Below are positions 1 to 8,740 of a DNA stretch of 64,000 bases, in pieces. The DNA is from Acidimicrobiales bacterium. Lineage in GTDB: Bacteria > Actinomycetota > Acidimicrobiia > Acidimicrobiales > Iamiaceae. How positions within the stretch are numbered: position 1 is the stretch's first letter; each line of letters opens with the position of its first letter. A program made the position numbers and the translations under genes. The stretch spans positions 62,001 through 126,000 of the forward strand of contig DASZTW010000020.1 in assembly GCA_035547835.1 (NCBI GenBank), read 5' to 3'. The notes beneath the pieces are model-generated. The model searched no databases and was not told where the DNA came from. It worked only from the letters and a program-made list of their open reading frames with translations.

Positions 1-2
1 AC

Positions 3-392
3 AGGTACACACGGGGCCGGCAGTCGCTGGTCGACACGCTCGCCACCATCGGTGCACCTGCCACCATTCCCAAGATCCTTCGCGAGGCACCCCACTTCGT
101 GCAGAGCTCGCTGTACCGGAACCTCGCCGTTCTCCAGGACGCGGGCGTCGTCACCCGCGTCGACGTCGGCGAAGGCCGGGCGTACTTCGAGCTCAGCGAA
201 GCAGTGACCGAGGAGCACCACCACCACCTCGTCTGCCGCGAGTGCAGCGCGGTTGTCGACATCGCGCTGCCGACACGGGCCGAGCGAGACCTCGAGCGCG
301 TGCTCGACGACGCCGCGCAAGGTGCCGGTTTCGAGCTGACGGAACACCGCGTCGACCTCGTCGGCGTGTGCGCGACCTGCCGCGCGGCCTGA
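3..392 (+). CDS. Fur-family metal-responsive repressor, 5' truncated
   Basis: The frame is open from the left edge of the window, so the start lies outside; the internal ATG at 99 is not the start. The visible part holds the end of the winged helix (SSLYRNLAVLQDAGVV, the recognition-helix region of Fur proteins) and the dimerisation domain with the metal-binding HHHHLVCREC segment and a C-terminal CATC pair, the structural zinc CxxC motifs of the family. Fur proteins repress iron, zinc or peroxide-response genes when metal-loaded. The exact metal cannot be read from this part. Confidence 0.9.
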   Translation, partial: RYTRGRQSLVDTLATIGAPATIPKILREAPHFVQSSLYRNLAVLQDAGVVTRVDVGEGRAYFELSEAVTEEHHHHLVCRECSAVVDIALPTRAERDLERVLDDAAQGAGFELTEHRVDLVGVCATCRAA

Positions 393-445
393 CGCGGGAT
401 CGAGCCGGTGAGCTCGAGCGGCGTCGCCGTCGTAGGGGCGACGCC

Positions 446-598
446 GTGACGCACACCCTCGCTTGGACGAAGGGACGCGCCATGGAGGCCACGAACCTCG
501 CCGTCGACGGGGGACTTCCGCCGGTCGACTGGAAACCGATCGCCGACAAGCTCGCCGCCGGCATCGAACCGGGAGACCTCAGCCGCTTCGCGTTCTGA
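446..598 (+). CDS. Small hypothetical ORF (38-50 aa)
   Basis: A short ORF lies between the Fur gene and purU. It can start at GTG 446 or, better, at ATG 482, which is preceded by GAAGGGA at about the right distance. The peptide from 482 (MEATNLAVDGGLPPVDW and onward) has no recognised domain. The forward direction and the ribosome-binding-site-like sequence are the only support. Confidence 0.3.
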   Translation: MTHTLAWTKGRAMEATNLAVDGGLPPVDWKPIADKLAAGIEPGDLSRFAF

Positions 599-688
599 GC
601 GCCGTCACACCCACCGCTGAACCCATCGAGCGTTGCGGCGTACGTTTGCGGACGCCGAGGGATCCGGGCCAGTGAGAGGAGACGGACC

Positions 689-1540
689 GTGACCACCGCA
701 ACGCTGTTGCTGTCGTGCCCGGACCAGCCGGGGATCGTCGCGGCCGTCGCCGACTTCGTGTTCCGCCACGGCGGCAACATCGTCCACGCCGACCAGCACA
801 ACGATGCGGAGCGAGGCGTGTTCTTCCAGCGCGTCGAGTTTGAGCTCGAAGGGTTCGGGCTCGGCCGTGCCGACCTGGCGACGGCTGTCGAGGACCTCGG
901 CGCCCGATTCGAGATGCACGTCGACATCAAGTACTCCGACGAGCGGGCGAAGACCGCGGTGCTGGTGTCGAGAGAACCGCACTGCCTGTACGACCTGCTC
1001 GCGCGGTGGCGGGGTGGCGAGCTCCCGGGCGACATCGAGCTCGTGATCAGCAACCATCCCGATCACGCCGACGTGGCGGCCCACTTCGGGCTCCCCTACC
1101 ACCACCTGCCGGTCACCGCCGACACCAAGGCGCAACAGGAGCGAGCCGTGCTCGCCCTGCTGCACGACCACGGCGTCGAGCTCGTGGTGCTGGCCCGCTA
1201 CATGCAGATCCTGTCGGCCGATTTCGTCGACCAGTTCCCGAACAAGATCATCAACATCCACCACTCGTTCCTGCCCGCGTTCGTGGGCAGCCGGCCGTAC
1301 CACCAGGCCCACGAGCGGGGCGTCAAGCTCGTCGGCGTCACCGCTCACTACGCCACGGCCGACCTCGACGCCGGCCCGATCCTCGCCCAGGACGTCGTAC
1401 ACACCAGCCACCGCGACGCGGTGGCTGATCTCGTGCGGAAGGGCCGCGACCTCGAAAAGGCAGTGCTGGCGCGGGCGGTCCTCGCCCACCTCGAGCACCG
1501 GGTGCTGGTCTACGGCAACAAGACGGTGGTGTTCAGCTGA
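689..1540 (+). CDS. purU: Formyltetrahydrofolate deformylase
   Basis: PurU hydrolyses 10-formyltetrahydrofolate to formate and tetrahydrofolate, balancing one-carbon pools for purine and glycine metabolism. The 283-aa protein has the family length and order: an N-terminal ACT domain (about residues 4-80, starting LLLSCPDQPGIVAAVADFV) and a C-terminal formyltransferase domain (about 87-275). The catalytic Asn189 and His191 are in NIHHSFLPAF and Asp227 is in DLDAGPILAQD. The start is GTG 689 with GAGAGGAGA upstream. The gene ends 19 bases before the convergent sulfotransferase gene. Confidence 0.95.
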   Translation: MTTATLLLSCPDQPGIVAAVADFVFRHGGNIVHADQHNDAERGVFFQRVEFELEGFGLGRADLATAVEDLGARFEMHVDIKYSDERAKTAVLVSREPHCLYDLLARWRGGELPGDIELVISNHPDHADVAAHFGLPYHHLPVTADTKAQQERAVLALLHDHGVELVVLARYMQILSADFVDQFPNKIINIHHSFLPAFVGSRPYHQAHERGVKLVGVTAHYATADLDAGPILAQDVVHTSHRDAVADLVRKGRDLEKAVLARAVLAHLEHRVLVYGNKTVVFS

Positions 1541-1559
1541 GGCGCGACTGGAGGCGTCC

Positions 1560-2786
1560 TCAGATGTCCACGGCGAGGAAGGCGAAACGCTCGGCCACCT
1601 CGCCCGGATCGATGCCGAAGTCCTCGGGCGTGTAGCGGTGGGCGCCGTGCTCGTGACGCGGGTGTTGGCGCTGGTACGCCTCGACGAAGCCGGGCAGGTC
1701 GGCGGGCGGTTCGATGCCGGCCGCGGCGTACACGGCCGACACGACGGCGGCAGGATCGCGCACCAAGTCGGAGTAAGCGACGTCGACCAAGGTCACGTGG
1801 CTGGCGAGCTCCCCGGCGCGAAACGCCCACGCGCGCCGCAGCCAAAGCTCGGTCTGGTCGAGCTGGAAGCGACCGACATCGGTTGGGTCGACTTCGTCGC
1901 TGTACGTGGAGCGGAACACGGCGAACAGGCTGGCGCCCGACGCGACCGTCTCGACCATGTCGCGGTGGAGGTGGACGACCACCGCGCCAGGGAACGTGCG
2001 GGCGACGTGCGCGAGCTCAGGGGTGTGCGCCGGTGCTTTCAGCACGAAGCGCCGCCCGTCGCCATCATCGAGCAGCTGTAGCACCCGGCGGTACTCCGCG
2101 TACGCAGTGGCGAGGTCCTGGGTGGCGAGCCAGCTGGCGTACGCGTCCAACCGGACCGTGGCGGGGAACCCCCAGCTCCTGAGGTCGACACCCATCGCCA
2201 GCACACACTCCTCGGCCAAGCGCGGCCCGTGGTCGTGCACCGATCGGAGAGCCGGGTTCAACAGGTGCAGCGGGTTCGGTGCCGCGTCGAGCTGGTCGGT
2301 CAGCGCTGCCCGCTCCCGCAGCGACGACACCGCGACCTTCCAGGGCCGTGTCAGCTCGAGCGGCAGCGGGGCACGGAGGCGCGGGTCGGTGCCGAGCAGC
2401 CGGAACAAGAACGTCGTACCCGTGCGCCAGCCCCCCACGATCACGATCGGGGGTTGCAGCACACGGCCGGCTCGTTCGGGATGTTCGGCGAGCGTGGCGC
2501 GGACACGGGCGCCGAAGGCGAGCTTCGAGGCGGCCTGCTCGCCCATGATCCGCTCGCCGATCGCGTTCAGGCGGCCGTCTTCGCGCGCCGAGCCGAGGAA
2601 GTGCTCCAGGCCCGGGCGCCAGTCGCCCACGAGCTCCGAGGGATCGGCCACGCGGTGCGACATCGCCCGTTGCACGATCACGTCGGGGTCCAGCGAGAAC
2701 GCCTCGGGGTTGGCCCGCCGTTCGGCTTCGGCCGCCTCGTGGAGCGCCTGGGCAGCGGCGGGGCGCGGGGGCGCGGTCCAGGTCAC
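1560..2786 (-). CDS. PAPS-type sulfotransferase family protein
   Basis: A 408-aa protein of the sulfotransferase fold. The 5'-phosphosulfate loop is GGWRTGTTFLFRLLGTDP and the 3'-phosphate-binding motif is VVVHLHRDMVETVASG, so transfer of sulfonate from PAPS is likely. The acceptor is unknown. Large expansions of this family are common in actinobacteria that modify lipids or steroids. The start was chosen at GTG 2786 because it overlaps the stop of the upstream gene as GTGA; the frame stays open further upstream but enters that gene. It is the last gene of a three-gene operon. Confidence 0.85.
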   Translation of the reverse strand: MTWTAPPRPAAAQALHEAAEAERRANPEAFSLDPDVIVQRAMSHRVADPSELVGDWRPGLEHFLGSAREDGRLNAIGERIMGEQAASKLAFGARVRATLAEHPERAGRVLQPPIVIVGGWRTGTTFLFRLLGTDPRLRAPLPLELTRPWKVAVSSLRERAALTDQLDAAPNPLHLLNPALRSVHDHGPRLAEECVLAMGVDLRSWGFPATVRLDAYASWLATQDLATAYAEYRRVLQLLDDGDGRRFVLKAPAHTPELAHVARTFPGAVVVHLHRDMVETVASGASLFAVFRSTYSDEVDPTDVGRFQLDQTELWLRRAWAFRAGELASHVTLVDVAYSDLVRDPAAVVSAVYAAAGIEPPADLPGFVEAYQRQHPRHEHGAHRYTPEDFGIDPGEVAERFAFLAVDI

Positions 2787-3883
2787 CGGCTGAGATCCTC
2801 GACCTCGTCGACGTGGCACACGCGCACTTCGGGCAACGGCACGGGCTCCTCCGGCAACAGCCAACGCATCACGACGAGGCCGAACTGGCGGCCTTCGGTG
2901 TCGAGCCAGTCCAGGTCGCCTGCGGGCTGACGGGCGGCCAGCACGAAGCCGTAACGACCATCGACGAGCCGTGCGGTTCCCGACGTGCGCGAGACGGTGC
3001 GCGATCGGTAGTCGAGCGAGTTGAGATACCGGCTGTACAACAAGATGTTCCAGTAGCGGCTCGGTACCGCGCTGCCTCGAATGACGAGCGCCTCATCGGC
3101 CCCCAGGCTCCATGCACCCCGCACGTAGTGGATGCCGGGCTCGGTGAACGCGGCCCCACCGCTCATCTCCGACCAATGGCGGAGCTGGTTGGCGCGGCCC
3201 TCCTCGGCCTTCCACGTGGCCTCGAACACCTCGGGCACGATCGAGATCGACGCGGCGAGCCGGCGCAGCTGCCGTTGCACGTCGTGTGCGTCGAACGCGG
3301 TCGGCGTTGCCGGCGGGTCGTGCGGCTCGATCGTGCAGTCGCCGAGCCGGTCATGGTCCACGTCTTCGTGGAAGTGGCGAACCCACACCATGGTCACGCC
3401 GGGCTCGAGCGGCAGCCACGTGCCGACGCCCGGGTCGCTCGGCGCGAGCGTCACTTCGAACCGGCCGCCGGCATCGATGTCGAGCGTGTCGGTGTCGACC
3501 CGAGCAGTCGCGACAGCGCCGAGCCCGTCGCCGCGGTACACGGTGATCGACTGGAACACGGAATCACCGACCGCGCCCGAGAGCCGGTAGCGACGATCGT
3601 CGCGGATGTCGGCGACCCAGTACCGGAAGTCGGGGTTGTCCATGAAGAACTTCTCGCGCCAACCGTTGAACGAGACGAGCTCGGGTCGCTCCCGGTCACG
3701 CTCGAGCCGACTGAGGTGGTTGTTCAGCGCCCGGGTCAGCGCACGGAACCCGTCGGCACGCTCGCGATCATCGAGGTGAGCCGTGAGCTGCGCGAGGCGC
3801 TCCCCGGCGCGGTGCACGGCGTCGCCCACCGCGATCCACTCCTGCTCCCCCGCTGACGCGGCCACCTCCGGCACGCGGATCAC
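2783..3883 (-). CDS. DUF1214-like conserved protein
   Basis: A 366-aa soluble protein, mixed alpha/beta, with a C-terminal region (HYVRGAWSLGADEALVIRG, then SRYWNILLYSRYLNS) like the DUF1214 proteins found next to steroid and lipid genes in actinobacteria. Function is unknown. The start GTG 3883 overlaps the stop of the small upstream gene as GTGA, and its own stop overlaps the sulfotransferase start in the same way, so the three genes are probably translationally coupled. No signal peptide or membrane segment is seen. Confidence 0.7.
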   Translation of the reverse strand: MIRVPEVAASAGEQEWIAVGDAVHRAGERLAQLTAHLDDRERADGFRALTRALNNHLSRLERDRERPELVSFNGWREKFFMDNPDFRYWVADIRDDRRYRLSGAVGDSVFQSITVYRGDGLGAVATARVDTDTLDIDAGGRFEVTLAPSDPGVGTWLPLEPGVTMVWVRHFHEDVDHDRLGDCTIEPHDPPATPTAFDAHDVQRQLRRLAASISIVPEVFEATWKAEEGRANQLRHWSEMSGGAAFTEPGIHYVRGAWSLGADEALVIRGSAVPSRYWNILLYSRYLNSLDYRSRTVSRTSGTARLVDGRYGFVLAARQPAGDLDWLDTEGRQFGLVVMRWLLPEEPVPLPEVRVCHVDEVEDLSR

Positions 3884-4059
3884 GTGGGGACGAACTGGTA
3901 CCACCACTCCTGCGGTGGCCCGTCGTCGACCAGCACGTAGACACCGTCGTCTTCCGTGATCTCCAGCTGCGGCGGCATGCGCTCGAGTCGGGTTTGGGAC
4001 GGCCCACCGACGCACCGGATCAGCATCCGCTCACCGGGCGCGATCGACGGGTACGGCAC
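3880..4059 (-). CDS. Small conserved-looking protein (59 aa)
   Basis: Starts at GTG 4059 (VPYPSIAPGERMLIRCVGG) and ends in EWWYQFVPT, overlapping the next gene by 4 bases (GTGA). Codon use is GC-rich at third positions like its neighbours, and the overlap argues that it is translated. No domain is recognised. It leads the DUF1214-like/sulfotransferase operon. Confidence 0.6.
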   Translation of the reverse strand: MPYPSIAPGERMLIRCVGGPSQTRLERMPPQLEITEDDGVYVLVDDGPPQEWWYQFVPT

Positions 4060-4289
4060 GGCGCAGAGGCTACCTGCACGTCACCAGCCGGGACCCACCC
4101 GGCAGGGCCGGCGCGCCAAGGACCTGCGCGGATGGGCGTGCGCAACGTCTCGCCGGCCGGGTGGCGCCCGTGACGGCGTCCTCGTCCTCGCCTTCGCTGG
4201 TGGAGGCTGTCGTCGTGCGTCCTGGCGGGGGCCCCGGCTCGACCATCCGCCACGCGACGTACCCGCGCAGGTCCCTACACTCTGCGGCG

Positions 4290-5534
4290 ATGGGCCGGGC
4301 ACCCACCTCCGCCGTGATGCGGGACGAGCTCTTCCGGGCGCAATGGCAGCGCGCCCTCGGGTACGCGCCGTACGAGGGCGCCGAGATCGGCGAGTGCCTG
4401 GCGGTGGCCGACCAGATCACCAGCGTCGACGCCACCGTCTGGTACGACCGGTGGCACGAGCTCGCCGACCGGGTGCACGAGGCCGCGGTTCGCAGCGAGA
4501 CGTCGGGCGACATCGACGCCGCCCGCGCCGGCTTCCTGCGCGCCTCGAACTACTACCGGAGCGCGGGGGTGTTCCTCCTCGGCGCGCCGGTCGACGAGCG
4601 CCTGCGAGACACCCACCGCAGCGAGGTGGCGGCGTTCCGTCGGGGCGTCGCGCTGTTGGGCGTGCCGGCCGAAATCGTGGAGATCCCGTTCGGCAGCTTC
4701 CGCCTGCCCGGCTACTTCCTGCGACCGTCGCGCGACGGTGCCCCCCGGCGCACGATCGTGCTCACGGGCGGCTACGACGGCACGGCCGAGGAGCTCTACT
4801 TCACCAGTGGCGCGGCAGCGGTGGCACGGGGCTACAACGTCGTGGCCTTCGACGGCCCGGGCCAGGGCTCGATGATCGTCGATCAAGGCGTTCCGTTCCT
4901 TCCCGACTGGGAGTCGGTCGTGACCCCCGTGGTCGACTGGCTCCTCGCACGGCCCGACGTCGACCCGGCGCGCATCGCGCTGATGGGGCTGAGCTTCGGC
5001 GGCTACCTCGCGCCGCGCGCCGCCACGAAGGAGCACCGCTTCGCTGCGTGCATCTCGGATTGCGGGCCCTACGACCTGTTCGAGACCGCCGTCGCACGCA
5101 TCCCGGGCGTGCTCGGCCGGCAGCTCCCCCACGGCAACCGCATCGCGCTCGGCCTCCTGCGCCGCGTGCTGCGCATCGTGATGGGCAAGCCGACCGCGGG
5201 TTGGGCGTTGCGCCGCAACGTGTTCGTCCACGGGCTCACCGACCCGCTCGAGTTCTTCCGGATCGCGCCGGACTACTCGCTCGAGGGCCGTGAAGCGGAG
5301 ATCACGTGTCCGACCCTGGTGTGCGGCGCCGAGCATGACGATCTCAGCGCCAACGCGCCACGGCTGTACGACGCGCTGACGTGTGAGAAGTCGTATGTGC
5401 AGTTCCTCGCTGCCGACGGCGCCGGTGACCACTGCGAGAGCGGTGCACGCCCCCTGTTCAACCAGACCGCCTTCGACTGGCTCGACACCGTGATGCCCGA
5501 GTCGTCGGTGGCAACCTCCGCGGCAGGGGCATGA
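4290..5534 (+). CDS. Alpha/beta hydrolase
   Basis: A 414-aa serine hydrolase with an N-terminal helical extension (about 110 residues) before the alpha/beta core, an architecture like 2,6-dihydropseudooxynicotine hydrolases and FrsA-like enzymes. The nucleophile elbow is GLSFGG, and the oxyanion region is VLTGGYDGTAEE. The likely acid and histidine are in the AEHDDLSAN and GAGDHCESGA segments near the C-terminus. ATG 4290 fits the natural N-terminus; ATG 4317 and upstream in-frame codons are alternatives. The substrate is unknown. Confidence 0.8.
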   Translation: MGRAPTSAVMRDELFRAQWQRALGYAPYEGAEIGECLAVADQITSVDATVWYDRWHELADRVHEAAVRSETSGDIDAARAGFLRASNYYRSAGVFLLGAPVDERLRDTHRSEVAAFRRGVALLGVPAEIVEIPFGSFRLPGYFLRPSRDGAPRRTIVLTGGYDGTAEELYFTSGAAAVARGYNVVAFDGPGQGSMIVDQGVPFLPDWESVVTPVVDWLLARPDVDPARIALMGLSFGGYLAPRAATKEHRFAACISDCGPYDLFETAVARIPGVLGRQLPHGNRIALGLLRRVLRIVMGKPTAGWALRRNVFVHGLTDPLEFFRIAPDYSLEGREAEITCPTLVCGAEHDDLSANAPRLYDALTCEKSYVQFLAADGAGDHCESGARPLFNQTAFDWLDTVMPESSVATSAAGA

Positions 5535-5547
5535 CCCCCCTCGGGCC

Positions 5548-5765
5548 CGCGGCTTTGGCGCGGGGTGGATCCTCCCCCGCCTCATCGACGCCGCCGAAGC
5601 GCACCGCATGGGAAGCAGGCGCGGTGGGTCGAGCAGGAGATCGGTTCGCTCCAAGCCGCCATCGAGCACGACGACCGCACGCAGCTCATGGCCGGTTTCA
5701 CCGACAACCTCACTGAAGCCATCCGCTCGTTCGACGAGAACCGCGTGCCCGTCTACCTCGCCCAC
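5548..5765 (+). pseudogene. Enoyl-CoA hydratase-like remnant
   Basis: One frame encodes RARGFGAGWILPRLIDAAEAHRM, matching the crotonase segment usually seen as GxGxxWLLPRLVG. A shift of frame then gives EQEIGSLQAAIEHDDRTQ and LTEAIRSFDENRVPVYLAH, like the crotonase C-terminus. The piece is much shorter than a full gene (about 70 of 260 residues), with an internal deletion and a frameshift. It lies directly after the hydrolase gene. The assignment rests on short motifs only. Confidence 0.4.
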
Positions 5766-5866
5766 TCCCGCCGCGACATCTTCGAACAGGCCTGCTCAGT
5801 CCACGCGACGGAGCATGCCGTCGACCACCTCGTAGATCGGAAACTCCGTGGCCGTCAGCGGCACCT

Positions 5867-6199
5867 TCAGGTGTCGGTGGGTGGGAACGGCGGGGCGAGG
5901 AACGCGAGCAGGGTCATACCGGTGGTGCCGGTGTTGGATACTCGGAGCTCTTCGTCGCCACGCAAGTGAGCAAGTGTTCCCGCAGTGAAATCAGTCGGGC
6001 CGTCAGGCGTGTCGAGACGGCCGGTGCCGTCGACCACGTAGAGCATGAGGTCGGAGGACCCGTGGGTGTGCGGGGGAAGGTTCTGACCTGGAACGAGCCT
6101 GATCACTCTGACGTTGCACTGCTCGGCGTCGAGGAATGCTCGGGCGACGACGTGGGCGTCGTCGAAGTCGGGAGCGTCGGCGAGCGAGGTCAGCTGCAT
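5867..6199 (-). CDS. Cupin-domain protein
   Basis: A 110-aa single cupin barrel. The metal-binding motif has the form PHTHGSSDLMLYVVDGTG, and the second motif is in GTLAHLRGDEELRVSNTG. ATG 6199 (MQLTSLADAPDF) gives the usual small-cupin length; the frame is open to 6244. Such proteins are sensors, isomerases or small dioxygenases; the role here is unknown. It sits among gene remnants. Confidence 0.75.
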   Translation of the reverse strand: MQLTSLADAPDFDDAHVVARAFLDAEQCNVRVIRLVPGQNLPPHTHGSSDLMLYVVDGTGRLDTPDGPTDFTAGTLAHLRGDEELRVSNTGTTGMTLLAFLAPPFPPTDT

Positions 6200-6266
6200 G
6201 CGACCATCATGGCGCGCAGCGACCGCCCAGACGCATCGTGTCAACGACGACCTCGGCCTACACCGA

Positions 6267-6434
6267 TCAGGCTTCCTCGAGAATCCTGAAGGACTCGTCC
6301 TCTTCCTCGGGGGTGAGGTCCTCGATCACGAAGCGGCGCAGGTCACCCATCGGCTGACCGACCCGGAGCACCTCAGCGATCGTCGTCGGCTCGCTCGTCG
6401 CAGCACGCTGGTTAGCGGTGTCGTCCGACGTGAC
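6267..6434 (-). CDS. Short coding-like tail, start not found
   Basis: This frame ends with VLRVGQPMGDLRRFVIEDL followed by an acidic tail TPEEEDESFRILEEA. It looks like a natural small-protein C-terminus, perhaps antitoxin-like. No convincing start codon with a ribosome binding site is seen: the frame stays open to 6644 but crosses the dnaE2 remnant on the other strand. It may be a truncated gene. Confidence 0.3.
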   Translation of the reverse strand, partial: VTSDDTANQRAATSEPTTIAEVLRVGQPMGDLRRFVIEDLTPEEEDESFRILEEA

Positions 6435-6482
6435 CTCTCCCTTCGCAGGACGCTCCGAAGAGCAAGGGTACCCGTCGCCACC

Positions 6483-6686
6483 TACGGCTTCCCCGACAGC
6501 CACAGCGTGAGCTTCGCCTACCTCGTCTACGCCTCGGCCCGGCTCGAACTGCACGAACGCGCCGCGTTCTTCGCCGCGCTCGTCAACTCCCAACCCATGG
6601 GCTTCTGGTCCCCGCAGAACCTCACCGCCGATGCCCGCCGACACGGCGTCACCATCCGGCGGCCCGACCTCCAGGCAGTCCGGTGG
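6483..6686 (+). pseudogene. Remnant of error-prone DNA polymerase III alpha subunit (DnaE2)
   Basis: A stretch of about 65 residues reads YGFPDSHSVSFAYLVYAS, then SQPMGFWSPQNLTADARRHG and VTIRRPD. This is the highly conserved segment of DnaE/DnaE2 polymerases that includes GF(P/A)(E/D)SHS and QPMGFYSP. The rest of the roughly 1,100-residue protein is absent on both sides. It ends against the convergent PHP gene. DnaE2 usually works with ImuA'/ImuB in damage-induced mutagenesis; no such partners are seen here. Confidence 0.75.
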
Positions 6687-6690
6687 CCGA

Positions 6691-7539
6691 TCAGCCGAGG
6701 GTCAAGAACCCGGACCGGGCGGGGTCGGGGTGGAACCCTTCGGCGGCGAGCGTCGTGGCCGCCACGTCGAAGCCCTGAGCGAGGAAGTGCGAGTCATGCA
6801 CGTCGCTACCGACGCTCACCGTGGTGCCGCCCTCCTGGCGCCACCACGTGACGACCCGAGCGTCGAGGGGAAGCCGAGTGTTGACCTCCAGCGCTCGCTC
6901 AGTCGCAGCCAGTGCGTGCAGGACCGTCCGGTGCTCTTCCTCGAAGTCGCCTGCGTCGTAGGGACCGGCTCCATCTGGTCCGGTGTCGGCTGGCCAGGAC
7001 CGGGCGGCGTAGTCGATGTGGGCCAGCACGTCGAAGCGGTCCCATGAGCGGATCATCCGCTCCATCTCGGTCAGGTAGCCGCGCACGACCTCGGGTGCAG
7101 AGCGGTCGAGGTAGGCGTCGGACACCTCGACGAGACCGTCGCCGCCGGGCAGCGAGTGGACGGCGGCAACGACGAGGTCGAACGCCCCGGCGTCGAGCAC
7201 AGCAGTGGCCTGCTGCGGATCCCGGTGCGGCTCGCCGAGCTCGACTCCGGCGTGGATCTCGAGGTCGGGGAACCGCTGGCGGCACCGCTCGACGCAGGCG
7301 AGGTAACCGTCGACGTCGAGAGGTGGCGGCACGAAGGTGCCGTCGTCCACGACCGCCCCGAGGTCGCCGAGGAACTCGGCCACGCCCGTCGAGACGCGCC
7401 ACCGGACGAAGTCGGCGTGATCGGTGAACGCGATCGAGTCGAGGCCCAGCACGAGCGCGCGTGCGCAGGCTCGTTCCATCGAACCGTGAGGGGCGTCCCA
7501 GGACCACTCTGTGTGCACGTGGCCGTCCCTCGGCGTCAT
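6691..7539 (-). CDS. PHP-domain phosphoesterase (histidinol-phosphatase-like)
   Basis: A 282-aa polymerase-and-histidinol-phosphatase domain. The metal ligands are in DGHVHTEWSW (residues 5-14), FTDHADF, GVELGE, AAVHSLPG, LAHIDY and the C-terminal GSDVHDS, in the family order. Enzymes of this type hydrolyse phosphate esters, classically histidinol phosphate, but this family also includes nucleotide-cleaving proteins. ATG 7539 has GAGGA seven bases upstream. The frame is continuous with the restored frame of the broken gene before it. Confidence 0.8.
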   Translation of the reverse strand: MTPRDGHVHTEWSWDAPHGSMERACARALVLGLDSIAFTDHADFVRWRVSTGVAEFLGDLGAVVDDGTFVPPPLDVDGYLACVERCRQRFPDLEIHAGVELGEPHRDPQQATAVLDAGAFDLVVAAVHSLPGGDGLVEVSDAYLDRSAPEVVRGYLTEMERMIRSWDRFDVLAHIDYAARSWPADTGPDGAGPYDAGDFEEEHRTVLHALAATERALEVNTRLPLDARVVTWWRQEGGTTVSVGSDVHDSHFLAQGFDVAATTLAAEGFHPDPARSGFLTLG

Positions 7540-8647
7540 GGTCACATCCTCGCAGGCAACCCCATACACATCAGCCGATCCGCCCGAGCGCCAGTCCTTG
7601 TCGCCGGACCCGTGCTTCAGTCCCTGGATCACGCCGACGAGGTCGTTCAAGGCGCGCAGATGCAGGCGCACGGCATTCGCTTCTCCCGGGCGGTCGCGCA
7701 GGAGGTACTTGACCCGCAGCGCTCGGGTCGGCTTGTCGTTGTGAAGCGCGTCGGAGCGGTTCGTCGCGTTGTACCAGGCCAACACGTCGACATCGGGAGC
7801 TGCGCCGCGGAGCGCGCCGTCGACGGTTTCCATGAGCGAGTGCGCCGCCTGCGATGCCGCGTCGGGTCCCGTACGGCTGACGCGCTCCCCACGCGCCGTC
7901 GAGGCGCGCGGGCAAAGCCGGGTCGAGCTCGCCCAAGCGGCCACGAAGCCGCGTCGCGAGCGCCTGCGGGCCGAGTAGTTCCTCGGTCTCGGCGGGGCCG
8001 CTCTCGGTTCCCTCCGAAAGGGCGATACCGGCGGCCGTGATGCCGAACGTGCCTCGCCCGAATGCCTCGAGGGGCTCGACGCGCTGTTCAAGTGTCGCGG
8101 CCCCGATCGCGCGCGTCGCCTCGTCCCAGCCGCGGATACCGATGCTCACCGAGCGTTCGACGAGAAGGGGTGTCGTCAGACCGCGGTACAGGGTCGGCAT
8201 GTTCTCGACGACGCGCGCAATGCGTGTGAGGTCGTTGAGCTGTCGCTGCAACGACGTATGGGCCGAGGTGTCGAGCAGTCCGATCTGCCGCTGGAACGTG
8301 GAGTCCGCAAGCGTTGCAAGGATGCGTGTCCGCGCCTGCTGCGCCTCGATGGCAGCGGCAAACACACTGGATCCCGTGATCCAGCGTGCTGATGCGGCGG
8401 CGGCCGAGATCGCAGGAAGCTCGACACCTGACGGGAGGCTGTCCATCGCACGGCGCGCCGCCTCGATCACGGGCCATTGGGTCGACATCTGCGCGACCAC
8501 TCGTTGGGCCGCGAGGATGGAGTCGGGCAGCGTGAACTGCCGGCTCAGCGCCGTGTAGGGAACGCGAACGACGACCTCGTCGGCCTCTTCCGGCTCCGCA
8601 TCTTCGTCGGTTTCGTGCCGAGCGTCGTCGGGCGATTCGTCGACCAC
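7540..8647 (-). pseudogene. Frameshifted gene with pPIWI-associating nuclease-like C-terminus
   Basis: The first part reads in one frame from about 8647 (GTG, uncertain) with an acidic N-terminus (DESPDDARHETDEDAEPEE) and helical regions, ending at LGELDPALPARLDGAW. The text then continues in a second frame near 7890: ERVSRTGPDAASQAAHSLME, VLAWYNATNRS, KPTRALRVKYLL and LNDLVGVIQGLKHG. The combined C-terminus resembles the domain of predicted nucleases linked to prokaryotic Argonaute/PIWI loci. The restored frame has no stop before the PHP gene, so a mutation or deletion is likely. Family assignment is from memory of its pattern. Confidence 0.45.
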
Positions 8648-8740
8648 GACGTCATCATGGCCGACAGTCCGGCAGCGATGGCGCACGAACACGTCGATCC
8701 ACCACCGTTCGCCGCGGTGAGCCGGCCCTACGCTCGGCGC

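Noticed and set aside
605-1498. Long minus-strand ORF opposite purU
   Set aside because: High GC makes long antisense frames; the plus strand encodes all PurU motifs and the antisense has no family features.
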